Source of the DNA: Strigamia acuminata
Taxonomy: Eukaryota > Arthropoda > Chilopoda > Geophilomorpha > Linotaeniidae
DNA: 64,000 bases
Reading direction: 5' to 3'
Assembly (NCBI GenBank): GCA_949358305.1
Contig: OX442314.1
Location: forward strand, 61,823,369-61,887,368
A program made the translations under genes and the position numbers. The notes below the pieces were generated by a model, which was not told the DNA's origin, did no database searches, and saw nothing but the letters and a program-made list of their open reading frames with translations. How positions within the stretch are numbered: position 1 is the stretch's first letter; each line of letters opens with the position of its first letter. Shown here piece after piece: positions 33,201 through 38,935 of this stretch.

Positions 33201-33790
33201 TGTAGTGGGTTAAAGCTAAAATCTTCACATCAGTTTTGCTTGCACAATCCAAAGTCAAACGTGGCAGTGCTTAGTACAGAAGATTTCTTTGTATTTTTGA
33301 GACATCATCTGCATGGTAACTCAGGCATGACAAGAATTTTTTTTAAGCTGTAAATGTTTAATTCTCAATAGTTATTACAAATCCAGATTTTATGACCTAA
33401 CTACCCGTCTGTTTCAGATTACCATACATGGCAAAACCGAATTTGCCAGCATGCAATAGTGGAAAGGACAGTTCTACAGCTCACTTCATGTACTTAAGCA
33501 ATTACAACGCAAATCAAAAGCAATGCAAATGTAAACAACCATGCGAAAACATTTATTACCAACCTACTTTTCAGGGGACTGAAATGCCAATATCCATGGA
33601 AACAGGCATAGCTATTGAATTTGCTGATGGTTCGATAAAGACTACTGAAGAGAAACAGGCATATCCATTATCACAATTGTTAAGCGATGTTGGCAGCATT
33701 GCTGGATTAGGTTTGGGAATGTCCTTGCTGTCTCTCTACACTTGGTTTTTGCACGCTTACAATTGGTATCAGAATCAAGCTATGGGTTGA
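8683..33790 (+). CDS. Two-module (tandem-fused) DEG/ENaC sodium channel, 11 exons
   Basis: Proposed coding exons: 8683-9204, 9274-9346, 9409-9491, 9546-9638, 9700-9806, 9890-10673, 10748-10805, 25585-25667, 25975-26070, 26162-26271, 33418-33790. They sum to 2382 nt (793 aa plus stop), every border is GT-AG and every phase matches. The product has TM1 (about 68-88), a cysteine-rich extracellular part, TM2 (about 375-409, G-L-S filter at 392-394), a 39-aa basic linker, a second TM1 (about 449-472), a second extracellular part and a second TM2 (about 753-786, G-M-S at 770-772). The family makes trimeric amiloride-type cation channels in the plasma membrane with one such unit per subunit; two in one chain is unusual. 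The ectodomains are shorter than usual. The cytoplasmic His-Gly gating motif reads Ile-Gly in module 1. The ends of exon 1 and any exon before 8683 are uncertain. Expression is not shown. Confidence 0.78.
9274..9346 (+). CDS. DEG/ENaC exon 2 (module 1)
   Basis: 73 nt after the acceptor TTTATTTACATAG; ends in phase 1 before GTAACT. Encodes a short stretch ending GLCSTFRF, matching the family's G-N-C-Y-T-F-N landmark. It is the counterpart of exon 7 in module 2, which also enters in phase 0 and leaves in phase 1. Confidence 0.75.
9409..9491 (+). CDS. DEG/ENaC exon 3 (module 1)
   Basis: 83 nt, acceptor TTTCAATGACACAG, donor GTAATT. Enters with two bases and leaves in phase 0. Exon 8 of module 2 has the same length (83 nt) and the same phases, with a K-x-F/x-A-C-x layout in both. 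Confidence 0.75.
9546..9638 (+). CDS. DEG/ENaC exon 4 (module 1)
   Basis: 93 nt, phase 0 to phase 0, acceptor TATTTTAACGCAG, donor GTATAA. Starts LYLASPD, the counterpart of LYINDQE in module 2 and of the IHDxD segment of the family, and runs into the strand before the cysteine-rich region. Confidence 0.72.
9700..9806 (+). CDS. DEG/ENaC exon 5 (module 1), cysteine-rich
   Basis: 107 nt, acceptor ATTACATTGTAG, donor GTAAGA, leaves in phase 2. Encodes NPCSSETEYRECYQKCLLKN and a final TC, the same cysteine spacing (C-x9-C-x3-C-x9-C) as exon 10 of module 2. This is the classic family pattern in which a short C-x-nY-x2-C-x3-C block precedes the C-x-C-x-P-x-C block. Confidence 0.82.
9890..10673 (+). 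CDS. DEG/ENaC fused exon 6: TM2 of module 1 joined to TM1 of module 2
   Basis: A single open 784-nt exon (acceptor ACTTGCAAG, donor GTAAGT, phase 2 in and phase 0 out). In order it encodes FPFMQIDLPLCKC, the CQCRRPC cysteine motif, TM2 with GLFLGLSLISL, a 39-aa Lys/Arg-rich cytoplasmic linker (protein about 410-448), a new TM1 (LTLVLISAGLTLFCLHIRF, about 449-472), FPSITVCTEG, and the start of a second extracellular domain. No stop and no splice site is needed between the two modules, so the fusion is directly visible. A separate-gene reading would need an intron or start inside the linker; none is obvious. Confidence 0.88.
10748..10805 (+). CDS. DEG/ENaC exon 7 (module 2)
   Basis: 58 nt after TTTTTTTGTAG; donor GTATTA, phase 0 to phase 1. 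Contains LPFGNCSKIN, a good match to the family's YGNCYTFN landmark and the counterpart of exon 2. The next exon lies 14.8 kb away beyond the nested transposons. Confidence 0.78.
10806..12390 (+). other. Left part of DEG/ENaC intron 7
   Basis: Intronic by the gene model. AT-rich at first, then mixed sequence at 11150-12300 with short frames but no domain I recognise. Probably old dispersed repeats; nothing firm. Confidence 0.4.
12391..12578 (+). mobile_element. mariner-like MITE fragment split by the BEL element (left part)
   Basis: Nearly the same as 28060-28273 and 30560-30748: GCTCTAACCTGATTGGTTT, AGTTAGCAAGTGAAT, ACATCATTGGATTGCTCTCA, CTTCATCAAAGTTGGCCTAG, AGGAAATATTTGAGG. The intact copies end with ACTTTTGTTCCACCCTGTATA; here that end is found 12 kb away at 24788-24809, on the far side of the BEL element. 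The MITE was therefore present before BEL arrived. Confidence 0.8.
12579..12918 (+). repeat. BEL/Pao 5' LTR
   Basis: 340 bp, starts TGTAAAAACTGGGAG and ends CTTTCAAA. Same length as the 3' LTR. Contains an AATAAA at about 12783-12788, a plausible polyadenylation signal. The end is AAA rather than the usual CA, fixed by the target duplication and by the abutting PBS. Confidence 0.9.
12919..12936 (+). promoter_or_regulatory. BEL primer-binding site
   Basis: TGGTGCACCAATCGTGAA starts directly after the LTR with the TGG that pairs with a tRNA CCA end. The next bases (CCCGG) fit a T-arm complement. The tRNA is unclear; a glycine-type 3' end is one possibility. Confidence 0.65.
12937..15863 (+). 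pseudogene. BEL gag-pol, first segment (gag, protease, RT, start of RNase H)
   Basis: The frame is open from inside the LTR; the first in-frame ATG is at 13010, right at the conserved gag motif (FSGNPVKWSKFW), so the original start may be lost. Gag has three cysteine/histidine clusters near 13650-13840 (CIFC, CFRCLGTKHMARNC, CVNCERCHH). Protease has FDGGSHRSF near 13980. RT follows from about 14690, with FYVDDF at 15248-15265, and RNase H begins with FCDASPLAYG. Stops interrupt at 14648 (TAA) and 15125 (TGA). There are no frameshifts. The segment ends where the CMC-like MITE inserted. Confidence 0.9.
15911..16670. mobile_element. Palindromic mariner-like MITE (foldback, 294-bp arms)
   Basis: The left arm 15911-16204 and the right arm 16377-16670 are reverse complements of equal length with only a few substitutions, separated by a 172-bp loop. 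Ends read TACAGGGTGAACAAAAAGTC, flanked by TA. This end is shared with the MITEs at 12391, 28060 and 30560, which are therefore relatives. No coding capacity. Confidence 0.9.
17075..17152 (-). repeat. tRNA-like SINE head
   Basis: On the minus strand an A-box-like TAGCCTAGTGGATAGAGC is followed by a B-box-like GGTTCAATTCTGG at tRNA spacing. The anticodon stem does not pair well. It lies inside the CMC-like MITE. A decayed tRNA-derived sequence, not a functional tRNA gene. Confidence 0.55.
17816..18448 (+). pseudogene. BEL pol, second segment (RNase H end, spacer)
   Basis: Continues the BEL frame after the CMC-like MITE: the LPRLELMGALLLARV segment, TDSTIVLCWL and NPSDLLTRG are typical of the end of Pao RNase H. 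Stops at 18175 (TAG) and 18298 (TGA) break the frame. It ends at 18448 where the ISL2EU-type element inserted; the frame resumes at 23118. Confidence 0.9.
18449..18608 (+). repeat. ISL2EU-type left terminal inverted repeat
   Basis: 160 bp, identical to the reverse complement of 22958-23117 for about the outer 135 bases, with five mismatches near the inner end. It contains AGCGCCATCTATTG at 18471-18484. Confidence 0.93.
18642..20568 (+). CDS. THAP-domain DDE transposase (3 exons)
   Basis: Exons 18642-18959, 19046-19109 and 19400-20568 join in phases 0 and 1 to 1551 nt (516 aa). Exon 1 gives a THAP zinc finger (CCVPDCFN at the start, then FHKFP, a central W, RICGAHF), which would bind the transposon ends. 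Exon 3 begins with a glutamine/lysine-rich coiled coil (about 40 residues of heptad-like sequence). It then has a winged-helix-like region (VSSSTVSRIF) and a DDE_4-type catalytic domain: ILDCTE (first Asp), ISDLAPGRISD (second region) and MADRGF, with a glutamate later in RIHVERVIERVKNF. No stop or frame break is seen. A large hairpin lies in intron 2. Confidence 0.88.
19165..19330. repeat. Long hairpin in transposase intron 2
   Basis: The stretch around 19168-19220 (AAATTAAAATAAGTTCATG, TTTTGTTTTTTATGTCAATAC, ATGAATGCATAAAT) reappears as reverse complement at about 19256-19325. The central part is rich in ATATAT. A foldback of about 65-70 bases per arm. Confidence 0.85.
20670..22956 (-). CDS. 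SAP-SWIM-YqaJ nuclease of the transposon (2 exons)
   Basis: Exon 1 runs from ATG at 22956 down to 22826 and exon 2 from 22329 to 20670; phase 2 joins cleanly and gives 596 aa. Exon 1 encodes a SAP-like helix-extended-helix (VVELKRWLKCRNAITTGNKV), a likely DNA-binding unit. Exon 2 has a SWIM-type zinc site (FCGCKAGVMGLCKHVG). A YqaJ/lambda-exonuclease-like core follows: RITSTDAKTI, LSASPDGLV and LVEIKCPLL carry the acidic-lysine residues. The family's nucleases help recombination in phages and are carried by ISL2EU transposons; the exact role in transposition is unknown. It converges on the transposase gene with about 100 bases between the stops. Confidence 0.87.
22370..22640. repeat. 22-bp tandem repeat in the YqaJ-gene intron
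   Basis: About 11 copies of GACAAATTTGCCTCAAATTCGT with few variants (CTTCAAATTC, CTGCAAATTT). Each unit contains AAATTTG/CAAATT half-palindromes. Located inside the intron of the YqaJ gene. Tandem without spacers, so not a CRISPR. Confidence 0.9.
22660..22800. repeat. ~28-bp tandem repeat
   Basis: Four to five copies of AAATGTTCAAAAAACTTTGA plus GTGTTTT, in the same intron as the 22-bp array. Confidence 0.85.
22958..23117 (-). repeat. ISL2EU-type right terminal inverted repeat
   Basis: 160 bp, reverse complement of 18449-18608 with about five inner mismatches. Ends GCAAAAGGGGT next to the AT duplication. The ATG of the YqaJ gene (22954-22956) lies directly inside it. Confidence 0.93.
23118..24447 (+). 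pseudogene. BEL pol, third segment (integrase)
   Basis: The BEL frame resumes after the ISL2EU-type element. A zinc-binding HHCC region (HQRVFHGG, CFVCKRV) is followed by the integrase core. The first catalytic position reads GINFAGP, with Asn (AAC at 23521-23523) where the family has Asp; YSDNA supplies the second Asp and the Glu lies in VERAPWWGGFWERM. The C-terminal part has the PRMTWKVGKV motif. The stop TAA (24445-24447) lies in the 3' LTR. I see no clear polypurine tract directly before the LTR. With the Asn and the upstream stops this copy cannot be autonomous. Confidence 0.9.
24443..24782 (+). repeat. BEL/Pao 3' LTR
   Basis: 340 bp, about five substitutions against the 5' LTR (for example GTCCTTG versus GTCCGTG and ACCCCGAATAAA versus ACCTTGAATAAA). 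Followed by the AACAG duplication and the rest of the split MITE. Confidence 0.9.
24783..24809 (+). mobile_element. mariner-like MITE fragment (right part)
   Basis: AACAGACTTTTGGTTCACCC and TGTATA: the terminal piece of the MITE whose left part lies at 12391-12578. Confidence 0.8.
24808..24971 (+). repeat. LTR-like repeat, family A, copy 2
   Basis: Diverged copy of 760-975, with the same order of blocks and the core AGCGCTATCTGGCGG, ending TAACCGTCACA. It starts exactly where the split MITE ends. Confidence 0.55.
24972..25584 (+). other. Right part of DEG/ENaC intron 7
   Basis: AT-rich, no coding features recognised up to the acceptor TTATTTTAG at 25576-25584. Confidence 0.45.
25585..25667 (+). 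CDS. DEG/ENaC exon 8 (module 2)
   Basis: 83 nt between TTATTTATTTTAG and GTAGGA. Two bases complete the codon left by exon 7; leaves in phase 0. Encodes RSFHLTSKIG and PPAACNTHLK. Same length and phases as exon 3. Confidence 0.76.
25975..26070 (+). CDS. DEG/ENaC exon 9 (module 2)
   Basis: 96 nt between ATAATAACATTCAG and GTAATA, phase 0 to 0. Encodes LYINDQEDE, close to the family's IHDxDE, then WATFVKLQVFK. Counterpart of exon 4. Confidence 0.8.
26162..26271 (+). CDS. DEG/ENaC exon 10 (module 2), cysteine-rich
   Basis: 110 nt between AATAAATAG and GTATTT, phase 0 in and 2 out. Encodes AIRRNTKLKPCENN, AYFECRKACIQNN and a final TC: the C-x9-C-x3-C pattern of exon 5 and of the family. The next exon is 7.1 kb away. 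Confidence 0.82.
26725..27147. repeat. 11-bp A-tract minisatellite, short array
   Basis: About 38 copies of an 11-bp unit TACCAAAAAAA with a few variants. Because 11 is not divisible by 3 and no stop arises, every frame is open on both strands, giving spurious long Lys/Pro-rich or Phe-rich proteins. An array in the opposite orientation (GGTATTTTTTT, about 7 copies) follows at 27225-27310. Confidence 0.95.
27335..27725 (-). repeat. Dispersed repeat family B, copy 2
   Basis: Reverse-strand relative of 36440-36880 (CCTGTGTGTGACGAGTTGG, CCATGGAGCTTTCC, ACCTAGACAACGGATTAAAG). Copied again in duplication unit 2. Confidence 0.6.
28060..28273 (+). mobile_element. mariner-like MITE
   Basis: Same family as the MITE split by BEL; ends ACTTTTGTTCCACCCTGTATA. 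Its end coincides with the border of the two duplication units. Confidence 0.75.
28545..29960. repeat. 11-bp A-tract minisatellite, long array
   Basis: About 128 units of 11 bp in blocks: a short TACC start, about 44 units with GTACC (about 28610-29100), about 49 units with AACC (29110-29645, interrupted by a few TACC units and one long A run), then about 28 units with CACC (29647-29960). Each unit has a run of six to eight A. The opposite-orientation GGTATTTTTTT array follows at 30045-30120. Confidence 0.95.
30155..30540 (-). repeat. Dispersed repeat family B, copy 3
   Basis: Copy of 27335-27725 within duplication unit 2. Confidence 0.6.
30560..30748 (+). mobile_element. mariner-like MITE
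   Basis: Closely matches 28060-28273 and the pieces around BEL; ends TTCCACCCTGTATA. Confidence 0.75.
31215..31330 (+). repeat. Dispersed repeat family B, partial
   Basis: Carries the TCTCTCATCACACCACTCAG and CTCCCTCCTCCCCCGCTAGG blocks found near the end of the copies at 5237 and 36440. Confidence 0.55.
31371..31418. repeat. 8-bp GGCCGAAC minisatellite
   Basis: Six tandem units: four GGCCGAAC then two GGCCAAAC. GC-rich in an AT-rich intron and next to a gypsy integrase fragment. Confidence 0.9.
31425..31585 (-). pseudogene. Ty3/gypsy integrase fragment
   Basis: The minus strand reads QSDNAPQFTASSFHEIL, then, after one stop, HTCSPPCHPVTNGAVEEF, the second-Asp and Glu region of a gypsy-type integrase (canonical SDNGPQF and YHPxTNGxVE). 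Only about 55 codons remain. It differs from the intact element at 41589-54448. Confidence 0.75.
31590..33417 (+). other. DEG/ENaC intron 10, right part
   Basis: AT-rich. The block 32270-32520 is a diverged reverse complement of 34640-34900, so two repeat copies face each other around the last exon. No further coding exon recognised. Confidence 0.5.
33418..33790 (+). CDS. DEG/ENaC exon 11: end of module 2, TM2
   Basis: Acceptor CCGTCTGTTTCAG; one base completes the codon begun in exon 10 (phase 2), exactly as exon 6 follows exon 5. Encodes LPYMAKPNLPAC, the CKCKQPC motif, and TM2 with LSDVGSIAGLGLGMSLLSLY (G-M-S filter), then a short tail and TGA. Compared with exon 6 the alignment is collinear up to the end of TM2, after which this copy stops and has no linker. 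Confidence 0.86.
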
Positions 33791-34639
33791 CATATAATGT
33801 AGCCATAAAATTTTACTTGTTAACACTATCCACCTTCGAACATTTCAAATCTTGAAGTCCCAATTACATAAAAGTATGTGTTTAATCAACACAAATTGTT
33901 AGTTTAACATGCACGAGCAAATATCGTTATTATGAATATTTCACTAGATCAGGGGGTTCCCAAACTTTTTAACATTATAAAGCCTAACAAACTTTGCAGC
34001 AACATAGGACTACATGCCGGTAGGAATGGCAGTAGGAGTTGTTATTGTTGTCGTTTGTTAGTCTGTTCGATGTCAATACAGTCTGTGGTGAGAGAATTAA
34101 GAAATGTGTCTGTGCGCATTGGGTTATCTTGATACATTGATGATTCCTGGGGTTGATTAAGTGCCCTATCTTGAATGTTTCCCATCGTCGCATTGTGAGG
34201 TTTGCTTGTCAGCTTGTGGTTAGGTCAAGGTTGTCCCACAATTGGTGTCTGCACGAGTGACTGTTTCCAGGGTATTCTTAACACTTTTCAGCCCCCTAGG
34301 CTAAGAAAAATCAGGTGTCCCTTGCCCCTTGTCATAATTTAAAAAAAATCATTTTTACACTTACAAGTTTACAGGCCGGTTCCTAGGGTATATTGAGCCT
34401 GTGTTTTTTTAGCATGTTGGCCCCCCTCCACTCCTCCAAAAAAGTAAGCATTTTTGTAAAAGAATAAATTTGGACAAAAAAAATGCATTTTCGAACAAAA
34501 AAATATATTTTTGAACAAAAAATTGTCACGGGCGTGCGGTACACCCCTATTTTTTTTTTATTTGACCAATTTTCCATTTCTTCTAATTTTTATTATTTTC
34601 ATTCTATTTTATTTTGCTGATTCATCTTCTTAAATGTAT
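33791..34639. other. Downstream flank of the channel gene
   Basis: No coding feature recognised. AT-rich, with poly-A/T runs at 34450-34560. No clear AATAAA directly after the stop. Confidence 0.4.
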
Positions 34640-34900
34640 GCGCAAATAAGTCTTTGCGCATCACATTATTCTCAACAATCAACTATTTCTTTCTACCTCA
34701 CCTCCGATCACAATTGATTAGGTCAATCACCATGTGATCAAGATGACTTAATTCCATCCACGCTTACATAATCACTTCTCTTTCTACTTTCGACCGAGCC
34801 TCAACTCTTAGATTTTAGTTTGAGAACGTCACACTTTATTATTTTCACGCCCTCACAAGCGCTACTCTTCACCATAACCCTATTGGGCCTCTTATGAGCC
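34640..34900 (-). repeat. Inverted partner of 32270-32520
   Basis: Diverged inverted match to 32270-32520, for example GTTTGAGAACGTCACACTTT here against the complement of AAAGTGACATTCTCAAAC there, and GCGCATCACATTATT against AATAATGTGATGCGC. Each copy ends in a region with TATAAAAAG or TATAAAG. Confidence 0.65.
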
Positions 34901-35269
34901 TATAAAAAGTAGACCCAAACACCAGAATTGCAAGCAATATACAGACATTGTAATCGATTGCCTAGGCAACGGTCAGGAATTTAAAATTGTTTACTTTCCA
35001 GACATAGTAACCAATAAACATAACAAACATGAGTTAGACATTTTTATATGCGTAAAACTTTATTTCAAGTAGTCATAACAATCACAAAAATAAATAAAAA
35101 TCAAAACTACTTCTCCTAGTAGTAGTATACAGTCTGGAGTTAGTAGTAAACTGGCTTGACCAATTTGACTGATTGACCTTTTTGAGTGCAACTAGAGTAT
35201 AGCTACTCATTTACTTCTACCCAGGTTCAGTATATTAAATGTTCATGGTTGTATTTTAAGATTCTAGGT

Positions 35270-35885
35270 AGTGTAACTCATTTTAAATTATTTAAATTCT
35301 TAAATATCCATGTTTGTATTTTAACATTCTAGTGTAACTTATTTTAAATTATTTAAATTCTTAAATATCCATGTTTGTATTTTAACATTTTACTGTAACT
35401 AATTTTAAATTATTTAAATTTTTAAATGTTCATGTTTGTATTTTAACATTTTACTGTAACTAATTTTAAATTATTTAAATTCTTAAATGTTCATGTTTGT
35501 ATTTTAACATTCTAGTGTAATTCATTTTAAATTATTTTAATTCTTAAATGTTCATGTTTGTATTTTAACATTCTAGTGTAACTAATTTTAAATTGTTTAA
35601 ATTCTTAAATGTTCATGTTTGTATTTTAACAGTCTCGTGTAACTAATTTTAAATTGTTTAAATTCTTAAATGTTCATGTTTGTACTTTAACATTCTAGTG
35701 TAACTCATTTAAAATTATTTTAATTCTTAAATGTTCATGTTTGTATTTTAACATTCTAGTGTAACTAATTTTAAATTGTTTAAATTCTTAAATGTTCATG
35801 TTTGTATTTTAACATTCTCGTGTAACTCATTTTAAATTATTTAAATTATTAAATGTTGATGTTTGTATTTTAGCATTCTATTGTA
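35270..35885. repeat. ~60-bp AT-rich minisatellite
   Basis: About ten units containing TAATTTTAAATTGTTTAAAT, TCTTAAATGTTCATGTTTGT and ATTTTAACATTCTAGTGTAAC, with scattered substitutions. Confidence 0.93.
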
Positions 35886-36180
35886 CCGTACCGCCCCGTT
35901 TAATAGCCTGGGCGTTTATATTTTTTTTCAGCCAACCCACCCGGCCCCTATATGAAACCCGGTGCTTATTTGGACCCAGTGCATCACCGATTTTTTGAAA
36001 AAATGGTGATTTTTCCGTTAAAATCACCGATTTTTTGCAAAGAATCAGTGATTTTACCGGACCCGGTGCTTATCCGGGGCCGACGCCAATTCCTGAAAAT
36101 GCCGCTGATTGCCCGGCGCTTAAACAGGACCGGCGATCAAATAAACCCCGGCTATAATACGGGCGCTACGGTAATTCATT
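35885..36180. repeat. GGCGCTTATTC-rich dispersed repeat, copy 2
   Basis: Diverged relative of 4700-4965 (CCCGGTGCTTAT, ATCACCGATTTTTTG, CCCGGCGCTTAAAC). It interrupts or ends the 60-bp minisatellite, which resumes briefly afterwards. Confidence 0.6.
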
Positions 36181-36439
36181 TTAAATTATTTAAAATATTA
36201 ATTATTAATTATATGCCCCAAGATTAAACATAAATTATAAACTGTACTTTCTAATGATAAAATAAAAAAATTTATAAACATTAATAAGTTTATTCAGTGT
36301 TAATCAGAATCGCTTACCCTTACCGTTGTTGGTTTGAATATAAAAAACTTCCTTGTCCGTTTGAGACTTGTATGGTCTTACACACGGTAGTCTGGGGATT
36401 GACTTCTATGGAACGGACGCATACTCACATAAATGATTG

Positions 36440-36880
36440 AGACAGGGACTGCGGATTGTTGGGTTTTGGCTTTTAATCGTTGTCTAGGGGCGGAATCTTC
36501 CATCTACCCATGTGTGGCAGTGCTGTTAGGCACGCTACACCAGCAACCGTCCTGTCACACACAGGGCTGGAATCCCATGGATGACGTGGACAAACATTCT
36601 CACCTACTTACCTCGCACTACCCATGTAGCAGCTCATAGAGGCTGCAACAGGCATATCGCCATGTTACTGAGTGTCACAGTGGTGAATGGTGAGAGAGGC
36701 AGAGTCAGCAACAGGCATGGTTGAACTTTGCTGGCGTTGGGACCTTAGCAGCACACACTTCTCCCTCTTCACCGCAGGTCTTTCCTCTTTGCTCTCTCAG
36801 CAATGTCTCTGTCTCACCACACCACTCAGCTCCCTCCTTCCCTAGCTGGGCCAGTCCATCCCGCGAAGGGGTGTGTGGAG
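36440..36880 (+). repeat. Dispersed repeat family B, copy 4
   Basis: The longest copy, with GTTGTCTAGGGGCGGAATC, CATGTGTGGCAGTGCTGTTA and CACCACACCACTCAGCTCCC. Short frames occur but are not shared with the other copies. Confidence 0.65.
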
Positions 36881-38154
36881 TGACGCAGGTCACCAACGTT
36901 TCTGGCCATAATTCACAAATAGTGTCGCAATGACAACTGCTTTCTACTTGTTGTCAATTTGACTCAATTAGAATAATTTGATAAGATTGAAAAATCAAAT
37001 AACATACTTTGCGGCTTTTATGAGTGCAGGATATCAGTCCGGGCGCCACGCAATATGGCGAACGATGGTACTGTATCCGTATTGAGATCGTAATACCGCG
37101 CTTCACTAAGGGAAAACGTCGTCACTCAATAAGCGCTCTTATGAAGAGAATATTTCTTCTCCTGAGTATGTGCAAACATTGGTTGTACACGCAGACATTG
37201 TGCCGAACCGCAAACCGCGTCTTCAAACCGTTGAAAATGAAATAAATGCTCAATTTAGACCAGAAAGTAAAGTCAAAATGTCTAGAATGAGGAGGAAGTC
37301 ACAGTTCTGGCTAAAAAGTATTAGCTAATTAAAACTGACTAATACGCCTTTTCTTCAGTAAATTCAATGCAAAATACAGGCAAATAAAAAGGGTGGTGTG
37401 GTTAGATAGCCAACCATGAAAATTCGGGCGTTGCGATGCACCATAAATCACACTTTGAAATCCCCCAATTGAGACAGGAGATTTTAGTGATTTGATTTAA
37501 GAAGTCACCTCTGATCACATGTCCCAGGTCAGTTTATTTTCCAGAGGGAAATGGCCAAAAACAGGTGGTCAGAGGGAAATATTCAAATAAGCGAAGCACG
37601 AATGTATTAATTTATGGGCAAAATTCTCATGATTGTCTGGCAAAAGCGTTCAAAATGAGGCAAAATTAAATATAAATGGTGAAAATAAATAAAACAAAAT
37701 GATAAAATTAGGATTTAAGGGAAATAAAATAATTTGGATAAATTAAAACACTTCCCAATCAAAATGGGGCAAAAACAGGGAAAAGGCACAAAATGTGCGC
37801 AAAATTTTCGAAATTTTCTACTCTCTAAAGTCAGGACGTGACAATCTTTATTTGCTCTTAAAAGGTTAATTTAATTTTAATTTACAGCTTTAGATTTATA
37901 AAAAAAAGCTTATTAAAACTTGCAAGACATGTATACAAACATGCTGACTAGAAGAACAACGATGTGGGCCCACCCACTTCCGGAAGGTCGCTTCCTGGGC
38001 CCGATTCCACCAATCAAGGGCCTGCAGTTCCACCTAGTTGCGGAGGACCGCAACAGGCGCACCAGAAACACGATAGGCGAGATGGCTGCATTAAGTGCAT
38101 TGTCGTTGCAGTGCAGTGATCAGCCTGCAGGGGCAGCTGGTCAAGAAACAAGTC
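36881..38154. other. Intergenic, nothing firm
   Basis: AT-rich DNA. Short frames only; no recognisable domain. Confidence 0.4.
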
Positions 38155-38305
38155 TATACTCTTTCCACACTCAAGAAGCCCCCTCTGAAGCTTGGCTCCC
38201 ATTGGCCACCAATCAACTGCAGTTCTGAGGATTAGTACACCAGTGATATGGTGGCCAATGGGAGCCAAGCTTCAGAAGGGGCTTCTTGAGTGTGGAAAGA
38301 GTATA
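38155..38305. repeat. 55-bp near-perfect hairpin
   Basis: Arms 38155-38209 and 38251-38305 are reverse complements of 55 bases with a single mismatch; the loop is 41 bases. The arms include TATACTCTTTCCACACTCAA and GAAGCTTGGCTCCCATTGGC. No tandem or dispersed copy was noticed elsewhere in the window. Confidence 0.95.
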
Positions 38306-38814
38306 GTGACATTCCCATGGCAGCTTCTTCTTTTCCCAGGGGATGGGCGCTCCGAATTGGACCTCGCTGACCCACCAAGTGGTGTAAAAAGAAGTTTTCA
38401 CAAGAAATTCAAGGAAATAGTTGTGGACTGGCTGGCTGTGGAAGGAATGAGACGAGATGGGATGGCCAGACTGGACAAGCAGGGGAAACCTGTGCTGTGC
38501 GGCTCTAAATGGGTTTGGAAAACGACTAGTGAGATAAAATGTCATCCAACACAAGGAATGAGCTTGGGCTGGGTTTCAAGACACCACACCTTCTTTTCTT
38601 TCTTTTTTTTAAATAACTCAATTCCCCTTCTTTGCAAATCGTTCCTTTATTTAAGCAAAAAAAAAATCACCTTTTGCAGCCTAAATTGAACCTAGGAATG
38701 AAAACAACAGTGTTTCGTAGTTTCACTTCAAAGATTCACATTTCTGTGGTTTTCTCATGTTTCTACTCGAAAGAATTGAAGAAAAATTAAATTATTTGAG
38801 TAAAAACATGAGAA

Positions 38815-38935
38815 AATAAAGAAAAAACGCAATTATTCAATTAAAAACATGTGAAAACCAAGAAAAAACGCAATTATTCAATTAAAAACATGTGAAAACC
38901 AAGAAAAAACGCAATTATTCAATTAAAAACCTAAA
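38815..38935. repeat. ~46-bp tandem repeat
   Basis: Three units of AAGAAAAAACGCAATTATTC plus AATTAAAAACATGTGAAAACC. The words recur in reverse orientation at 38955-39180 (GAATAATTGCGTTTTTT, CTCATGTTTTTAC). Confidence 0.85.

Noticed and set aside
37920-38689. Small genes around the 38-kb hairpin
   Set aside because: The similar peptides on both strands arise from the inverted repeat itself.
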